A stretch of DNA of 64,000 nucleotides from an uncultured Archangium sp. (GCA_903905455.1 CAIVGN010000075.1:16502-80501); one strand, 5' to 3'. Counted from the stretch's first letter, positions 1-8,289 are shown. The notes: generated by a model from the letters alone, not told the origin. Translations and numbers: made by a program.

Positions 1-1329
1 AAGCAGTTCGGCATTCACAAGCAGGTCATGGACCAGCTGGTGAACACCGAGCTCCTGTCGCAGGCCGCCGAGGCGCGTGGGCTGACCACGAGCAACGACG
101 ATCTCGCCAAGGTCCTCAAGGACGCGCCCGCGTTCCAGAAGGACGGCAAGTTCAACAAGGAGTCGTACCTCGACTACGTGCGCCAGGTCGAAGGCACCAC
201 CGAGATCTTCTTCGAGGACAAGCTCCGCCGGCAGCTCGCGGCGCAGAAGCTCCTCGACCTCGTCGAGGCGTCGGTCACCGTGAGCGACGAGGAGGTCAAG
301 GCCAAGTACCTCAAGGACGGCGACGTGGCGAAGCTGACCTTCGTGCGCTTCACGCCCGCGATGTTCTCCGAGAAGGTCGGCACGCCGAAGCCGGCGGAGA
401 TCGACGCCTGGGCGAAGAACAACGAGGCCGCCATCGCCGCGCACTACGAGCAGAACAAGTTCACCTACTTCCAGCAGGAGAAGGTGAAGGCGAAGCAGAT
501 CCTCCTCAAGGTCCCCGCGGACGCCACCGACGCGCAGAAGGCCGAGCTGAAGTCCCGCATCGACAACGTGCGCAAGGACATCGTCGACAACAAGAAGGAC
601 TTCTCGACGATCGCCAAGGCCGTCTCCGATGACCTCGAGACCCGCGAAAAGGGCGGCGACCTCGGCTTCGTGGAGCGCCTCCAACTGCCCGGCGCCTTCG
701 CCGACATGCTCTTCGCGCTGAAGGCCGGTGAAGTGACGGCCCCCGTCGAGACCCCCATGGGCTGGTTCGTGGGCACCGTGGTGGAGAAGAAGGCCCCCGA
801 GCAGCGCCCCCTGGACGCCGTCCGCAAGGAGATCGCCGGCCAGCTCTTCGTCAAGGAGAAGGCGAAGGCGCTCGCGCAGGCCGAGGCCGACAAGGCGCTG
901 GCCGCAATCAAGGCCGGCAAGAAGCTGGGCGACCTGTTCCCGGCCGAGAAGACCGAGGGCGCCAACCCCTTCGCCTTCGCCGCCGAGACCAAGCCGGAAG
1001 CCAAGGAGACCGGCGAGTTCAACTCGTCGGCCGAGGCCATCCCCCAGTTGGGCACCGACGCCGCGATCAAGAAGACCATCTTCGACATGAAGGCCGCCGG
1101 GAACATCGAGCAGGTCGTCAAGGTCGGCGACGCGCTGGTGGTGGCCGTGGTCGATGAGCGCAAGTCGCCCAACGACGCGGACTTCGAGACCCAGAAGGGC
1201 CAGCTGAAGATCGAGGCCGTCAAGGGCAAGCAGTTCGAGGTCCGCGAGGGTTTCCTCAAGGCGCTCAAGCAGGGCGGCACGGTCGTCACCAACGACTCGG
1301 CCATCGACAAGGTCATCGGCGACAGCTGA
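1..1329 (+). CDS. SurA/PpiD-type peptidyl-prolyl isomerase, 5' end missing
   Basis: The frame is open from base 1, and codons before the first ATG at 28 continue the same protein, so the real start lies outside the window; 442 residues are visible. The N-terminal part is the helical SurA_N/PpiD chaperone fold (QLVNTELL, then a run of charged helices). A parvulin-type PPIase domain follows at about residues 155-270, with the usual GGDLGFV and PVETPMGWF segments. A helical C-terminal part follows. The family assists folding of secreted or outer-membrane proteins; PpiD is anchored in the inner membrane by an N-terminal segment that would lie upstream of the window. It is the first of three close genes (maf starts 27 bases later). 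PpiD is favoured over SurA because only one parvulin domain is seen, but the missing N-terminus prevents certainty. Confidence 0.85.
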   Translation, partial: KQFGIHKQVMDQLVNTELLSQAAEARGLTTSNDDLAKVLKDAPAFQKDGKFNKESYLDYVRQVEGTTEIFFEDKLRRQLAAQKLLDLVEASVTVSDEEVKAKYLKDGDVAKLTFVRFTPAMFSEKVGTPKPAEIDAWAKNNEAAIAAHYEQNKFTYFQQEKVKAKQILLKVPADATDAQKAELKSRIDNVRKDIVDNKKDFSTIAKAVSDDLETREKGGDLGFVERLQLPGAFADMLFALKAGEVTAPVETPMGWFVGTVVEKKAPEQRPLDAVRKEIAGQLFVKEKAKALAQAEADKALAAIKAGKKLGDLFPAEKTEGANPFAFAAETKPEAKETGEFNSSAEAIPQLGTDAAIKKTIFDMKAAGNIEQVVKVGDALVVAVVDERKSPNDADFETQKGQLKIEAVKGKQFEVREGFLKALKQGGTVVTNDSAIDKVIGDS

Positions 1330-1356
1330 AGTCCTTTCACGGAGGCGGGGAATCGC

Positions 1357-1926
1357 ATGAAGCTGATCCTCGCCTCCGCCTCACCCCGTCGTAGCGAGCT
1401 GTTGGGGCACCTCGGCGTGCCCTTCGACGTTCGCCCCTCGAACATCGACGAGACGCTGGTGCCCGGCGAAGGGGCCCACGCCTACGTCGAGCGCCTCGCC
1501 CGGCAGAAGGCGGGCGCCGCCGGCAGCGACCTGGTGCTCGCAGCCGACACCTCGGTGGTCATCGACGACGAAGTGCTCGGCAAGCCGGGCCACGACGTCT
1601 GGCTGGGCCGCCAGATGCTGCGCAGGCTCTCGGGCCGCCCTCACGAGGTGATCACCGGCATCGCGGTGAGCGGCCCCCGCGGGCTCGTCTGCCGCGTGGT
1701 CAGCTCGCAGGTGGTCTTCCGCGCGCTCAGCGAGGCGGAGATCGCCTGGTACGTGGGCAGCGGCGAAGGCGCCGACAAGGCCGGCGGCTACGCGCTCCAG
1801 GGCAAGGCCGGGGCCTTCATCACGTCGGTGGTGGGCAGCCCCAGCAACGTCATCGGGCTCCCCCTGGCGGACACCATCGAGCTGCTCCGCGGGGCGGGCC
1901 TGGTGCTCCCCATGGACGGCCCGTGA
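1357..1926 (+). CDS. maf: Maf-family nucleoside triphosphate pyrophosphatase
   Basis: A 189-residue Maf protein, the usual length. The N-terminal SASPRR loop at residues 7-12 binds the triphosphate. The AADTSVV segment and the later KAGGYALQGKAG segment are the other family signatures. Maf proteins hydrolyse dTTP, UTP or modified nucleotides to the monophosphate and so clean the nucleotide pool; they were first linked to septum formation. The ATG at 1357 has a GGAGG ribosome site about nine bases upstream. The stop overlaps the GTG start of the next gene (yggS), so the two are probably translationally coupled. The exact substrate class (dTTP/UTP versus m7GTP type) is inferred from the KAGGY motif and not proven. 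Confidence 0.93.
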   Translation: MKLILASASPRRSELLGHLGVPFDVRPSNIDETLVPGEGAHAYVERLARQKAGAAGSDLVLAADTSVVIDDEVLGKPGHDVWLGRQMLRRLSGRPHEVITGIAVSGPRGLVCRVVSSQVVFRALSEAEIAWYVGSGEGADKAGGYALQGKAGAFITSVVGSPSNVIGLPLADTIELLRGAGLVLPMDGP

Positions 1927-2600
1927 TCGACCGCGCCACGCTCGCCGCCCACTTCGCCACCATCGAGGCGCGCATCGTCGCGGCCTGCGCCCGGGCCCAG
2001 CGCCCCCGCGCGAGCGTCACCCTGGTCGCCGTCAGCAAGCTCCACCCGCCCGAGGTGGTGCGCCTGGGGTGGGAGCTGGGCCACCGCGACTTCGGCGAGA
2101 ACTACGCCCAGGAGCTGCGCGACAAGCACGCCGGCCTGGCCGACTGCTCCGGCCTGCGCTGGCACGCCATCGGTCCGTTACAGCCGAAGAACGCCAAGTA
2201 CGTCGCGCGCGCGGCCACCGTGTTCCACGCCCTGGAGCGCCTCGACGTCGCGCAGGAGCTCTCGAAGCGACGCGAAGGCCCGCCGTTGCAGTGCCTGCTC
2301 GAGGTGAACGTCGCGGCCGAGGCCTCGAAGGCCGGCATCGAGCCCGGCGCCCTGCCCGACCTCGTTGCCGCGGTCCGCGCGCTGCCCAACCTCGAGCTGG
2401 TGGGCCTGACCGCCATGCCGCCGCTGTCCGAAGACCCCGAGGCCAACCGGCTGCACTTCCGCGCGCTGGCCCAGCTCGGCCGGACCCACGGGCTGGCCCA
2501 GCTCTCCATGGGCACCACCGGTGACTTCGAGGTGGCGATCGAAGAGGGCGCCACGCTGGTGCGCGTGGGCACCGCGCTCTTCGGCCACCGCCCGGCCTGA
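1923..2600 (+). CDS. yggS: YggS/PROSC-family PLP homeostasis protein
   Basis: A 225-residue YggS family protein with the alanine-racemase-like TIM-barrel fold. The PLP-binding lysine is in VAVSKL (K39); HFGENY-like (DFGENYAQE), WHAIGPLQ and MGTTGDFEVAIEEGAT segments are the family's conserved phosphate- and substrate-site loops. The protein binds pyridoxal phosphate without known catalysis and buffers the vitamin B6 pool. It starts with GTG at 1923, overlapping the maf stop. It ends two bases before the convergent zinc-ribbon gene, so there is no room for a separate terminator between them. Confidence 0.93.
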   Translation: MIDRATLAAHFATIEARIVAACARAQRPRASVTLVAVSKLHPPEVVRLGWELGHRDFGENYAQELRDKHAGLADCSGLRWHAIGPLQPKNAKYVARAATVFHALERLDVAQELSKRREGPPLQCLLEVNVAAEASKAGIEPGALPDLVAAVRALPNLELVGLTAMPPLSEDPEANRLHFRALAQLGRTHGLAQLSMGTTGDFEVAIEEGATLVRVGTALFGHRPA

Positions 2601-2601
2601 C

Positions 2602-2814
2602 TCAGATCTCGCGGAACTTCAGCTTGCCCTCGTCGCTGACGCGCGCCTCGAGGGTCGAGCCGCAGTAGTGGCAGATGACCTCGTCTTCGTCCTCGAAGCC
2701 GTCGGGCCAGGGGTTGTTCGCGTTGCACGAGGCGCAGTCGAACTCGAAGAACTTCTTGTCCTTCGTGTCGCCGCCCTTCTCGTCGTCGTCATCGCTCCAG
2801 CCATGACCAGCCAT
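2602..2814 (-). CDS. Small zinc-ribbon protein of unknown function
   Basis: A 70-residue acidic protein with two Cys-x2-Cys pairs, CASC and CHYC, spaced about 20 residues apart as in a zinc ribbon. The N-terminus is rich in Asp and Lys and is probably disordered. A GAGGTG ribosome site lies just upstream of the ATG. It follows the cyclic-nucleotide-binding gene by eight bases, so it is the last gene of that unit. Zinc binding is inferred from the cysteines. A nucleic-acid or protein-protein role is possible, but nothing in the sequence decides this. Confidence 0.75.
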   Translation of the reverse strand: MAGHGWSDDDDEKGGDTKDKKFFEFDCASCNANNPWPDGFEDEDEVICHYCGSTLEARVSDEGKLKFREI

Positions 2815-2822
2815 GCGTCACC

Positions 2823-3323
2823 TCACCAGCGGTTGAGAAAATCACTCATCTCGTCGAGCGCCTTGAGGCGCCGGGCGTGGACGTCCTGGAACAGCAACTC
2901 GAGGGCCGGCGGCACCCGGCCGGCCACCAGCAACAGCTCGCGGGGCAGCTCGACGATCTCCACCTGGCCCTGGGCCATGGCCGAGCACTGCCGCCCGCCG
3001 ACGCCCGAGAGCGCCTCGCCCTCGCCGACGGTGTCGCCGCGCCGCGCGAAGCCCAGCTCGGCCGAGTCGCGATCGCGTCGCGCGAAGAGCCGCACCTCGC
3101 CCGCCATCACGAAGAAGAGCGAGTGGCCCGGCTCGCCCTGCTGCATCAGCACCACCTTGTCGGGGTAGCGGCGCAGCGAACCCTTCGCGAGAGCGGCCGC
3201 GCCCAGCAGCTTCACCAGCGGCGCCGAGGACAGCACCGGGTCCGCGGCGATCAACTCCGACACGTCTGCCCGCTTGAGCTCCAGCTTCAAGATGGGCGTG
3301 CTGTCACCGAAACGCTGGCTCAC
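2823..3323 (-). CDS. Cyclic-nucleotide-binding-domain protein (Crp-like sensor fold, no HTH)
   Basis: A 166-residue protein in which most of the length is one Crp/cNMP-binding beta-roll: KVVLMQQGEPGHSLFFVMAGEV is the conserved first half, and GDTVGEGEALSG corresponds to the phosphate-binding cassette. The canonical cassette FGE..L..R is only partly kept (VGEGEAL), so ligand binding is uncertain. There is no C-terminal helix-turn-helix. The GTG start overlaps the stop of the upstream esterase gene (GTGA), and a GAGG lies four bases ahead. It is therefore co-translated with the lipoprotein esterase. A signalling adaptor role is inference. Confidence 0.85.
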   Translation of the reverse strand: MSQRFGDSTPILKLELKRADVSELIAADPVLSSAPLVKLLGAAALAKGSLRRYPDKVVLMQQGEPGHSLFFVMAGEVRLFARRDRDSAELGFARRGDTVGEGEALSGVGGRQCSAMAQGQVEIVELPRELLLVAGRVPPALELLFQDVHARRLKALDEMSDFLNRW

Positions 3324-5464
3324 CGTGCCTCAACCTCCGCCGCGCTCAGCGTGCGGTACGTGCCGTCGATGTGTTCCATCAACTCGAACATGGCGTCGCC
3401 GTAGGGCGTCGCGTCGGTGGGAGTGTAGCCCTTTCGGTTCACCCAGAAAGTGCCCGAGTGGCACTCGCGCTCCCAGTCGGGCAGTTGGTCGATGTCGGTG
3501 CCGGTGTCGTCGCTGTTCCGACAGTCGCGGGCGCCGGTGCGCTTGTTGACGAAGCAGCAGCGCCCGTTGGGGAACACGTAGATCACCGGGCGCAGCTGGA
3601 GGTTGGGGTCGGTGACGAAGTTGTTGGCGATGATCGCCGCCCCGACGAAGCCCGAGGGGTCCATGCCGTAGCCGTGGAGCAGGTAGGCCACCGGGTAGCG
3701 GGCGTCGGCGTTGGCCGGGTCGCCGTAGCCCGGGGGCAGCGAGATGGCGTACTCCCACTTCGCCCCCAGCTTCTGCGAGACGAAGGTCTCGGTGCGGTAA
3801 TCGGCCTGGGTGCTCTGGCCGAACACGGCCTGGGGCCTCGGCGCGTTGGGCCACATGTAGGCCACCCAGTTGAAGAGCACCTGGAAGCGACTGGCGGCCT
3901 GCTCGGTGGTGCCCACGTGATCGCCTTCGCCCACGGCGAGCTCCTCGTCGGTGCGCGACTCCTTGCCGTAGAGGGTGATCAGGTCCTTCGGCAGGCTCTT
4001 CCACGAGCGGTTCCAGGGGTTGAAGTTGCCGGAGCTGCGGTCCTTCATGCCGGGAATGTCGGTGAAGCTGCGGTACTCGCCGACGAGCCCATCGCGCGCG
4101 GCCTTGACCGCGGTGAACAGGTTCCGGGCCATGAGCCCCAGGTTGAAGATGTCGTGGATGCCGCCATCGAGCAGCACGTTGAGCCGCGCCATGGCCACCT
4201 TGTCGAGCTTCTTGAAGTTGCTGCGGCCGTCGAGCGCGAAGAGGCGCTTGCGCCCCTCGATCTCGTCGTACACGCCGTTGCCCTCGCCCTTGTCGGCCGA
4301 GCCGGCGACGCCATCGAGGCCGAGGTCGCGGAACGGCTCTCCCTGCTCGTAGCGCCAGTCGAGCTCCGTGCCCTGGGGGTTGGTGAGGGCCTCGTAGTCG
4401 TCGTGGTTGGCGTCGGTGGGCGTGGGGCTGGCGGTGGTGGTGCAACCGCCGGCGCCGTCTTCGAAAGCGTTGGCGCAGCCGTCGGCGCCCACGTCGTCCC
4501 AGCGCTCGTGCGAGTTGTTGAGCACCGGCTCGCCGTAATCGCGCCGCCCGTTCCCGTTGTAGTCGAAGGCGAGGAGGATCGACGCGGGCATGAGGCGCTC
4601 GCGGCACGGGTCGGTCTGGCCGGCGTGGCTGAGCCAGAAGAGCGTGTGGTCCGTCTTGTTGGCGCGTACCGCCCCGCCCTTGTTCGCGCAGTACGCGTCG
4701 GCGAAGGCCCCCTGGCCCGCCACGGGCAGGGGGGTGATGATGTTCGCGGGGTTCGAGCAGAAGTCGACCTTCTCCTGCCCGGTGCTGCAGAAATAGAGCT
4801 CCTGGTTACCGTCGCAGAAGGTGATCGCGTCGTAGTGCCCGTCGGGGTTGAACTCGGCGTTCTTGAGGCCCGCGACGTGCTTCGGGTGGGCGCACAGATC
4901 AGCCGGCGGGTGGCGCAGCAGCTCCGGGTCGATGCCCGGGGGCGCGACCGGCGAGTCGGGGTTCTCGGTGAAGAAGTTCCCGTAGGCCAGCATGAGGTCC
5001 GTCATCATCTCGATGTAGCTGTCCCGATCGAACGTCCCCCCGTTGTTGGTGATGTGCCAGTGGTTGAAGTCGTTGGGGTGCTCCCAGGGGCCCGGCGTCG
5101 CCACCCGGGGCCTCGCGCACGCCTCGATCACCGCCGGGTCGTTGAGCCGCGTGGGGTCGGCCTGCATGATCGCCTCGAGCTCTTCCTTCGAGCAGAAGCC
5201 GCCGGTCACGAAGCGATCCATGAAGCGCTGGAAGAAGGCCGCGTCGAGCGGGCCGCCGAGCGACGCGACGCCGTCGACCTTCTCGGGGTTGGTCGAGATG
5301 AGGGCCATGCCGCCGATGGCGCCCATCGAGACGCCGCCCAGGGCCCGGTACGTGGTGCGGATCTTCGGCACCACCGGCGTCGGCTCCGGCTCCACCGGCC
5401 TGGGGCTGCACGAGAGCGCGAACAAGGAAAGAGCAGCAGCCGCGAGGGGCAGAAGACGACGCAC
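3320..5464 (-). CDS. Lipoprotein with esterase-D-like alpha/beta-hydrolase halves in permuted order
   Basis: The GTG at 5464 was chosen because AGGAG lies seven bases upstream and the first residues then form a lipoprotein signal peptide ending in ALSC (Cys19); an in-frame start 51 bases earlier lacks this. The protein has 714 residues. Near the N-terminus is a nucleophile elbow, GVSMGA (Ser46), followed by the segment that normally comes after it in putative esterases (PF00756 type). The oxyanion motif HGYG and its strands lie at the other end (597-600). The C-terminus stops at a YRT-like segment that in ordinary esterases directly precedes the nucleophile. A candidate catalytic His is in GGIHD (His437). 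The middle contains Asp/Asn-rich loops resembling calcium sites. It is the first gene of a unit with a cNMP-binding protein and a zinc ribbon. The substrate is unknown. Confidence 0.8.
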   Translation of the reverse strand: MRRLLPLAAAALSLFALSCSPRPVEPEPTPVVPKIRTTYRALGGVSMGAIGGMALISTNPEKVDGVASLGGPLDAAFFQRFMDRFVTGGFCSKEELEAIMQADPTRLNDPAVIEACARPRVATPGPWEHPNDFNHWHITNNGGTFDRDSYIEMMTDLMLAYGNFFTENPDSPVAPPGIDPELLRHPPADLCAHPKHVAGLKNAEFNPDGHYDAITFCDGNQELYFCSTGQEKVDFCSNPANIITPLPVAGQGAFADAYCANKGGAVRANKTDHTLFWLSHAGQTDPCRERLMPASILLAFDYNGNGRRDYGEPVLNNSHERWDDVGADGCANAFEDGAGGCTTTASPTPTDANHDDYEALTNPQGTELDWRYEQGEPFRDLGLDGVAGSADKGEGNGVYDEIEGRKRLFALDGRSNFKKLDKVAMARLNVLLDGGIHDIFNLGLMARNLFTAVKAARDGLVGEYRSFTDIPGMKDRSSGNFNPWNRSWKSLPKDLITLYGKESRTDEELAVGEGDHVGTTEQAASRFQVLFNWVAYMWPNAPRPQAVFGQSTQADYRTETFVSQKLGAKWEYAISLPPGYGDPANADARYPVAYLLHGYGMDPSGFVGAAIIANNFVTDPNLQLRPVIYVFPNGRCCFVNKRTGARDCRNSDDTGTDIDQLPDWERECHSGTFWVNRKGYTPTDATPYGDAMFELMEHIDGTYRTLSAAEVEAR

Positions 5465-5554
5465 GGGGGAACTCCTGATGGGTGGGGCCGGACAGAATGT
5501 AGGAATTTCGCCCATGAATAGCGAGGGCGGCTGACAGTCGAGTCATGCGTGCCA

Positions 5555-5568
5555 CGACATTCGTGTCG
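5555..5568 (+). promoter_or_regulatory. UUCG-tetraloop hairpin in the leader of the DUF3108 gene
   Basis: CGACA (5555-5559) and TGTCG (5564-5568) enclose TTCG, which gives a short stem closed by a very stable loop in RNA. It lies a few bases ahead of the GGAGG ribosome site for the ATG at 5587. It could affect translation or mRNA stability. Function is inferred from position only. Confidence 0.35.
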
Positions 5569-5586
5569 GGCCGGAGGTCGAACCCC

Positions 5587-6360
5587 ATGAAGCGATTCGC
5601 GTTGTGGCTCACCCTGCTGCTCTCGAGCACTGTCTTCGCGGAGGGCGGCAAGTTGGTGAGCGTCTTCGGCCCCGGCGAGCAGACCACCTACGAGGTCAGC
5701 TACCTGGGCATCGTCGCGGGTCGCGCGCAGCTCACCGTCGGGTGGAAGATGCAGCAAGCCGGTCGCGAGGTGTGGCCGCTGGTGTGCGTGGGCGAGACCA
5801 CGCAGGTGGGGTTGATCTGGCCCATTCGCGATCGCTTCATCTCCTACTGGGACCCGCTGGAGCGCCGCCCCGTGGCCTCGGACTTCTTCGTCGACGAGAA
5901 CAAGAAGCGCCGCAAGGAGCACTACGCCTATGACTCCGAGAGCAAGCAGGCGATCGTCACCCGCCAGTCGGAGGGCCGCGAGCCCTCGGAGCGCCGCTTC
6001 GACATCGAACAGAACACCCTCGATCTCGCCGCCGCGGGCTTCGGCCTGCGCAACACCCCGCTCATCGAAGGCGCGGTGCACGAGATGCCCATCTTCACCG
6101 GCGTGAAGACCTACCGCATGCAGGCCACCGTGGTCGGCCGGGAGAAGCTCGAGTCCTCCCTCGGCGATCTCGACGTCTTCCGGGTCACGGTGAACGGCGA
6201 CTTCAACGGCAACATGAAGACCGCCGGGTTGATCACCCTGTTCTACACCGCCGACGACAAGCAGCTCCCGGTGCGGGCCGAGGCCGAGTTCGGGTTCGGG
6301 AAGATCCGCATCGACGCCGTGCAATACCTGCCGGGCCACCGCTACACGGGAGAAGAGTGA
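5587..6360 (+). CDS. DUF3108 family secreted protein
   Basis: A 257-residue protein beginning at ATG 5587, which has GGAGG nine bases upstream and opens a good signal peptide ending at VFA near residue 18; a more upstream in-frame ATG would spoil that. The rest is an all-beta-looking DUF3108 domain with the typical opening about a growing chain of Tyr/Gly strands (YEVSYLGIVAGRAQL) and a DxF/VTV strand pattern. DUF3108 proteins are exported, and some structures resemble lipid-binding or outer-membrane-associated folds, but no activity is established. Its stop shares a base with the ATG of a second DUF3108-like gene, so the two are co-translated and may work as a pair. Confidence 0.88.
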   Translation: MKRFALWLTLLLSSTVFAEGGKLVSVFGPGEQTTYEVSYLGIVAGRAQLTVGWKMQQAGREVWPLVCVGETTQVGLIWPIRDRFISYWDPLERRPVASDFFVDENKKRRKEHYAYDSESKQAIVTRQSEGREPSERRFDIEQNTLDLAAAGFGLRNTPLIEGAVHEMPIFTGVKTYRMQATVVGREKLESSLGDLDVFRVTVNGDFNGNMKTAGLITLFYTADDKQLPVRAEAEFGFGKIRIDAVQYLPGHRYTGEE

Positions 6361-7232
6361 TGCGCACGCTGCTGCCGCTGATCCTGGTCTCGACCTTCGT
6401 CTCCGCGGCCCCGCCGCTGCCGGCCCGCGTGGAAGGCGTGGTGGCGCCGCCCGCGGCCAGGCAGCGCGCCCCCTTCCCCACCGACGTCGAGTGCCAGTCC
6501 CTGGGCTCGGTGATGAACCCCATCCCCTTCGGGCCCGGCGAGACCCTGGAGTTCGACATCGACGCCCTGGGCGCCCGCGCCGGCAGCATGACCATGCAGA
6601 CCCTGCCGGTGCACGACGGCGTGCTCCCGCTGGAGGTCTCGGTCGCGACCAACACCTTCTTCAGCAAGGTGCGCCGCGTGAAGGCCGTCGCCAAGAGCGA
6701 GCTCAACCCGAAGACCCTGCGCCCCACGCGCTACTTCGAAGACGCGCAGGAAAACGACGTGCACCGCGTGGCCGACGTCACCTTCAACAAGAAGAACCTC
6801 GCCCACCTCGTGAGCTCCGTCGACGCGCACACCTGGCAGGAGAACCTGCGCTTCGGCAACGACATCAGCGACGTCGCCAGCGCCATCCATCTCCTGCGCG
6901 CCATCCCCATGAAGGAAGGGCAGCGGCTGTGCTTCGACGTATACGGAATCCGGCGCATCTGGCGCGTGTGGGGCACGGTGCAGCCGCGCGAGCACGTGTC
7001 GATGCCGGTGGGCGAGTTCGAGGCCTGGCACCTCGCCGGTGAAGCCGCGCGCCTCGACATGCCCGACGCGCGCCGCGAGGTGCACGTGTGGGTCAGCGAC
7101 GATGCCCGCCGGCTCCCGCTCGCTGCCCTGGGGATGATCGACCTGGGCGCGGTGCGCGCCTCGATGAAGTCGTTCTCCAGGCCGGGCGAGAAGACCACCC
7201 GCGCCGAGAACAAGGGCAACATCAAGTGGTGA
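6360..7232 (+). CDS. Second DUF3108-like secreted protein
   Basis: A 290-residue exported protein with a signal peptide ending near VSAAP. The ATG at 6360 overlaps the upstream stop as TGATG and has GGAG seven bases ahead. A Pro/Ala-rich linker is followed by a DUF3108-like beta domain from about residue 55: FGPGETLEFDIDALGARAG matches the opening of its neighbour (FGPGEQTTYEVSYLGIVAG), so the two genes are probably diverged duplicates. No catalytic residues are recognised. The gene ends three bases before the convergent coiled-coil gene. Confidence 0.85.
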   Translation: MRTLLPLILVSTFVSAAPPLPARVEGVVAPPAARQRAPFPTDVECQSLGSVMNPIPFGPGETLEFDIDALGARAGSMTMQTLPVHDGVLPLEVSVATNTFFSKVRRVKAVAKSELNPKTLRPTRYFEDAQENDVHRVADVTFNKKNLAHLVSSVDAHTWQENLRFGNDISDVASAIHLLRAIPMKEGQRLCFDVYGIRRIWRVWGTVQPREHVSMPVGEFEAWHLAGEAARLDMPDARREVHVWVSDDARRLPLAALGMIDLGAVRASMKSFSRPGEKTTRAENKGNIKW

Positions 7233-7235
7233 GAC

Positions 7236-7598
7236 TCAGCGGGGTGCGCGCTCGCGCATCTTGCCCGCCGCCTGGCTGAGGCGCCGCCGCAGCTGGGCCA
7301 CCACCACCATCAGGTACTCGATGCGGTTGAGCACGCGGAAGTCTTCGGCCGCGTCGATGAGCTTGATGGGCGTCACCCGGTCTTCGCGCAAGGTGTCGAG
7401 AATGTCGGTGAAGTGGGCCTCGACCTCGGAGATGGCGTCGAGCCCCTCGCGCAGGTCGTCTTCGATGAAGTCGAGCACGATGGCCGAGTCTTCACGGTCC
7501 GGGAGCAACCGCTCGAGCCGATCGACCGACTCGCGGATCGCGTCCACGGACTTCGACAGCGGGTAAGCAGTGGCGGTCTGGAGCATCGACATGCACAT
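7236..7598 (-). CDS. Small helical protein of unknown function
   Basis: A 120-residue acidic protein that is almost wholly alpha-helical by composition, with a heptad-like pattern (VDRLERLLPDRE, then EVEAHFTDILDTLRE). It has no signal peptide, cysteines of note, or recognised domain. Several start codons are clustered at 7586-7601 and none has a clear ribosome site; ATG 7598 is used here with low certainty. It is downstream of the DUF507 gene on the same strand, separated by about 55 bases that contain a hairpin. Confidence 0.6.
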   Translation of the reverse strand: MCMSMLQTATAYPLSKSVDAIRESVDRLERLLPDREDSAIVLDFIEDDLREGLDAISEVEAHFTDILDTLREDRVTPIKLIDAAEDFRVLNRIEYLMVVVAQLRRRLSQAAGKMRERAPR

Positions 7599-7631
7599 CA
7601 CGCTACAGGCGTGATCCAGACCGTCAATTTT

Positions 7632-7650
7632 TCGGGCGAAGACCGCCCGA
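7632..7650. other. Perfect inverted repeat between the DUF507 gene and the next gene
   Basis: TCGGGCG (7632-7638) and CGCCCGA (7644-7650) form a 7-bp stem with a 5-base loop. It follows the DUF507 stop by a few bases on the minus strand. The adjacent T-run is on the wrong side to make a standard terminator for that strand, so it may be an attenuating or mRNA-end-stabilising hairpin. Confidence 0.4.
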
Positions 7651-7653
7651 CCA

Positions 7654-8172
7654 TCAGATCAGGCCGCGGGCGCGACGGATCTGCTCGAGCACCTTCTGGT
7701 ACTCGATCTCGAAGGCGCCAGTGCCTTCCTGGAGGTGCTTCAGGCGGCCGCGCGCCTCGCGATCGATGTCGTCTTCGATGTCGAGGTGCTTCTTCATCAC
7801 CTGGAGGATCTTCGGGCGCATGCCCGTGTCGTCCGAGAACACTTCCTCGACGTTCCGCGAGACGAGCAGGAACTCGAGCATCTGGCTGATGACGAACTCG
7901 ATGCCGTCTTCGCCCAGCAGGAAGCCGCGCACGTCGGCCATCTCGCGCTTGACCTGGCTGAACTTCGACGAGTCGTAGCCGCGGCGCTCGAGCGCCTCAC
8001 GGGTGGCCTGGTTCACGCGCTCTTCGTTGGCGAGGTACTCACGCATGATGGCCGAGAGATCCATCTCCGCGTCAGAGACCCGGATGGGCTCGACTTCGAT
8101 GTCGTTCTCAGCCGTCAGGCGCTGGATGATCTCGCGGGCGATGATGGGGACGAGCTTGGGATACAGCCGCAT
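7654..8172 (-). CDS. DUF507 family protein
   Basis: A 172-residue protein that matches the DUF507 family from its first residues (MRLYPKLVPIIAREIIQRL) to its C-terminus, including the conserved LLGEDGIEFVISQMLEFLL segment. The family is typical of Myxococcota and some other deltaproteobacterial lineages and has no established function. The fold is expected to be helical and the protein cytoplasmic. A 117-base gap separates it from uvrC upstream, so it probably has its own promoter. Confidence 0.88.
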   Translation of the reverse strand: MRLYPKLVPIIAREIIQRLTAENDIEVEPIRVSDAEMDLSAIMREYLANEERVNQATREALERRGYDSSKFSQVKREMADVRGFLLGEDGIEFVISQMLEFLLVSRNVEEVFSDDTGMRPKILQVMKKHLDIEDDIDREARGRLKHLQEGTGAFEIEYQKVLEQIRRARGLI

Positions 8173-8240
8173 GGTTCTTCGCCTCTCAGGTCGGACTTAA
8201 AGCGGTCAAGGTGTACGTCAGCGGCGTTCGCCGTCGCAAC

Positions 8241-8268
8241 GAAAAATCCGAGAAACAGGCGATTTTTC
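8241..8268 (-). terminator. Possible terminator after uvrC
   Basis: GAAAAATC (8241-8248) and GATTTTTC (8261-8268) form an 8-bp AT-rich stem with a 12-base loop, 20 bases past the uvrC stop. The T-tract lies inside the stem's distal arm, so it could act in either direction. The rest of the 8173-8289 gap must hold the DUF507 promoter, but no clear -10/-35 pair is seen. Confidence 0.35.
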
Positions 8269-8289
8269 CGCTGGCCTCTGACGCCAATG

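Noticed and set aside
3371..5521. Long open frame on the plus strand opposite the esterase lipoprotein
   Set aside because: Its composition (Val/Gly/Ala/Arg/His-rich) is what an antisense frame of high-GC coding DNA produces. The minus strand has a signal peptide, ribosome site and esterase motifs.
7632..7650. Hairpin as a standard terminator of the DUF507 gene
   Set aside because: The T-run is on the 5' side for the relevant strand; an A-run follows the stem instead.
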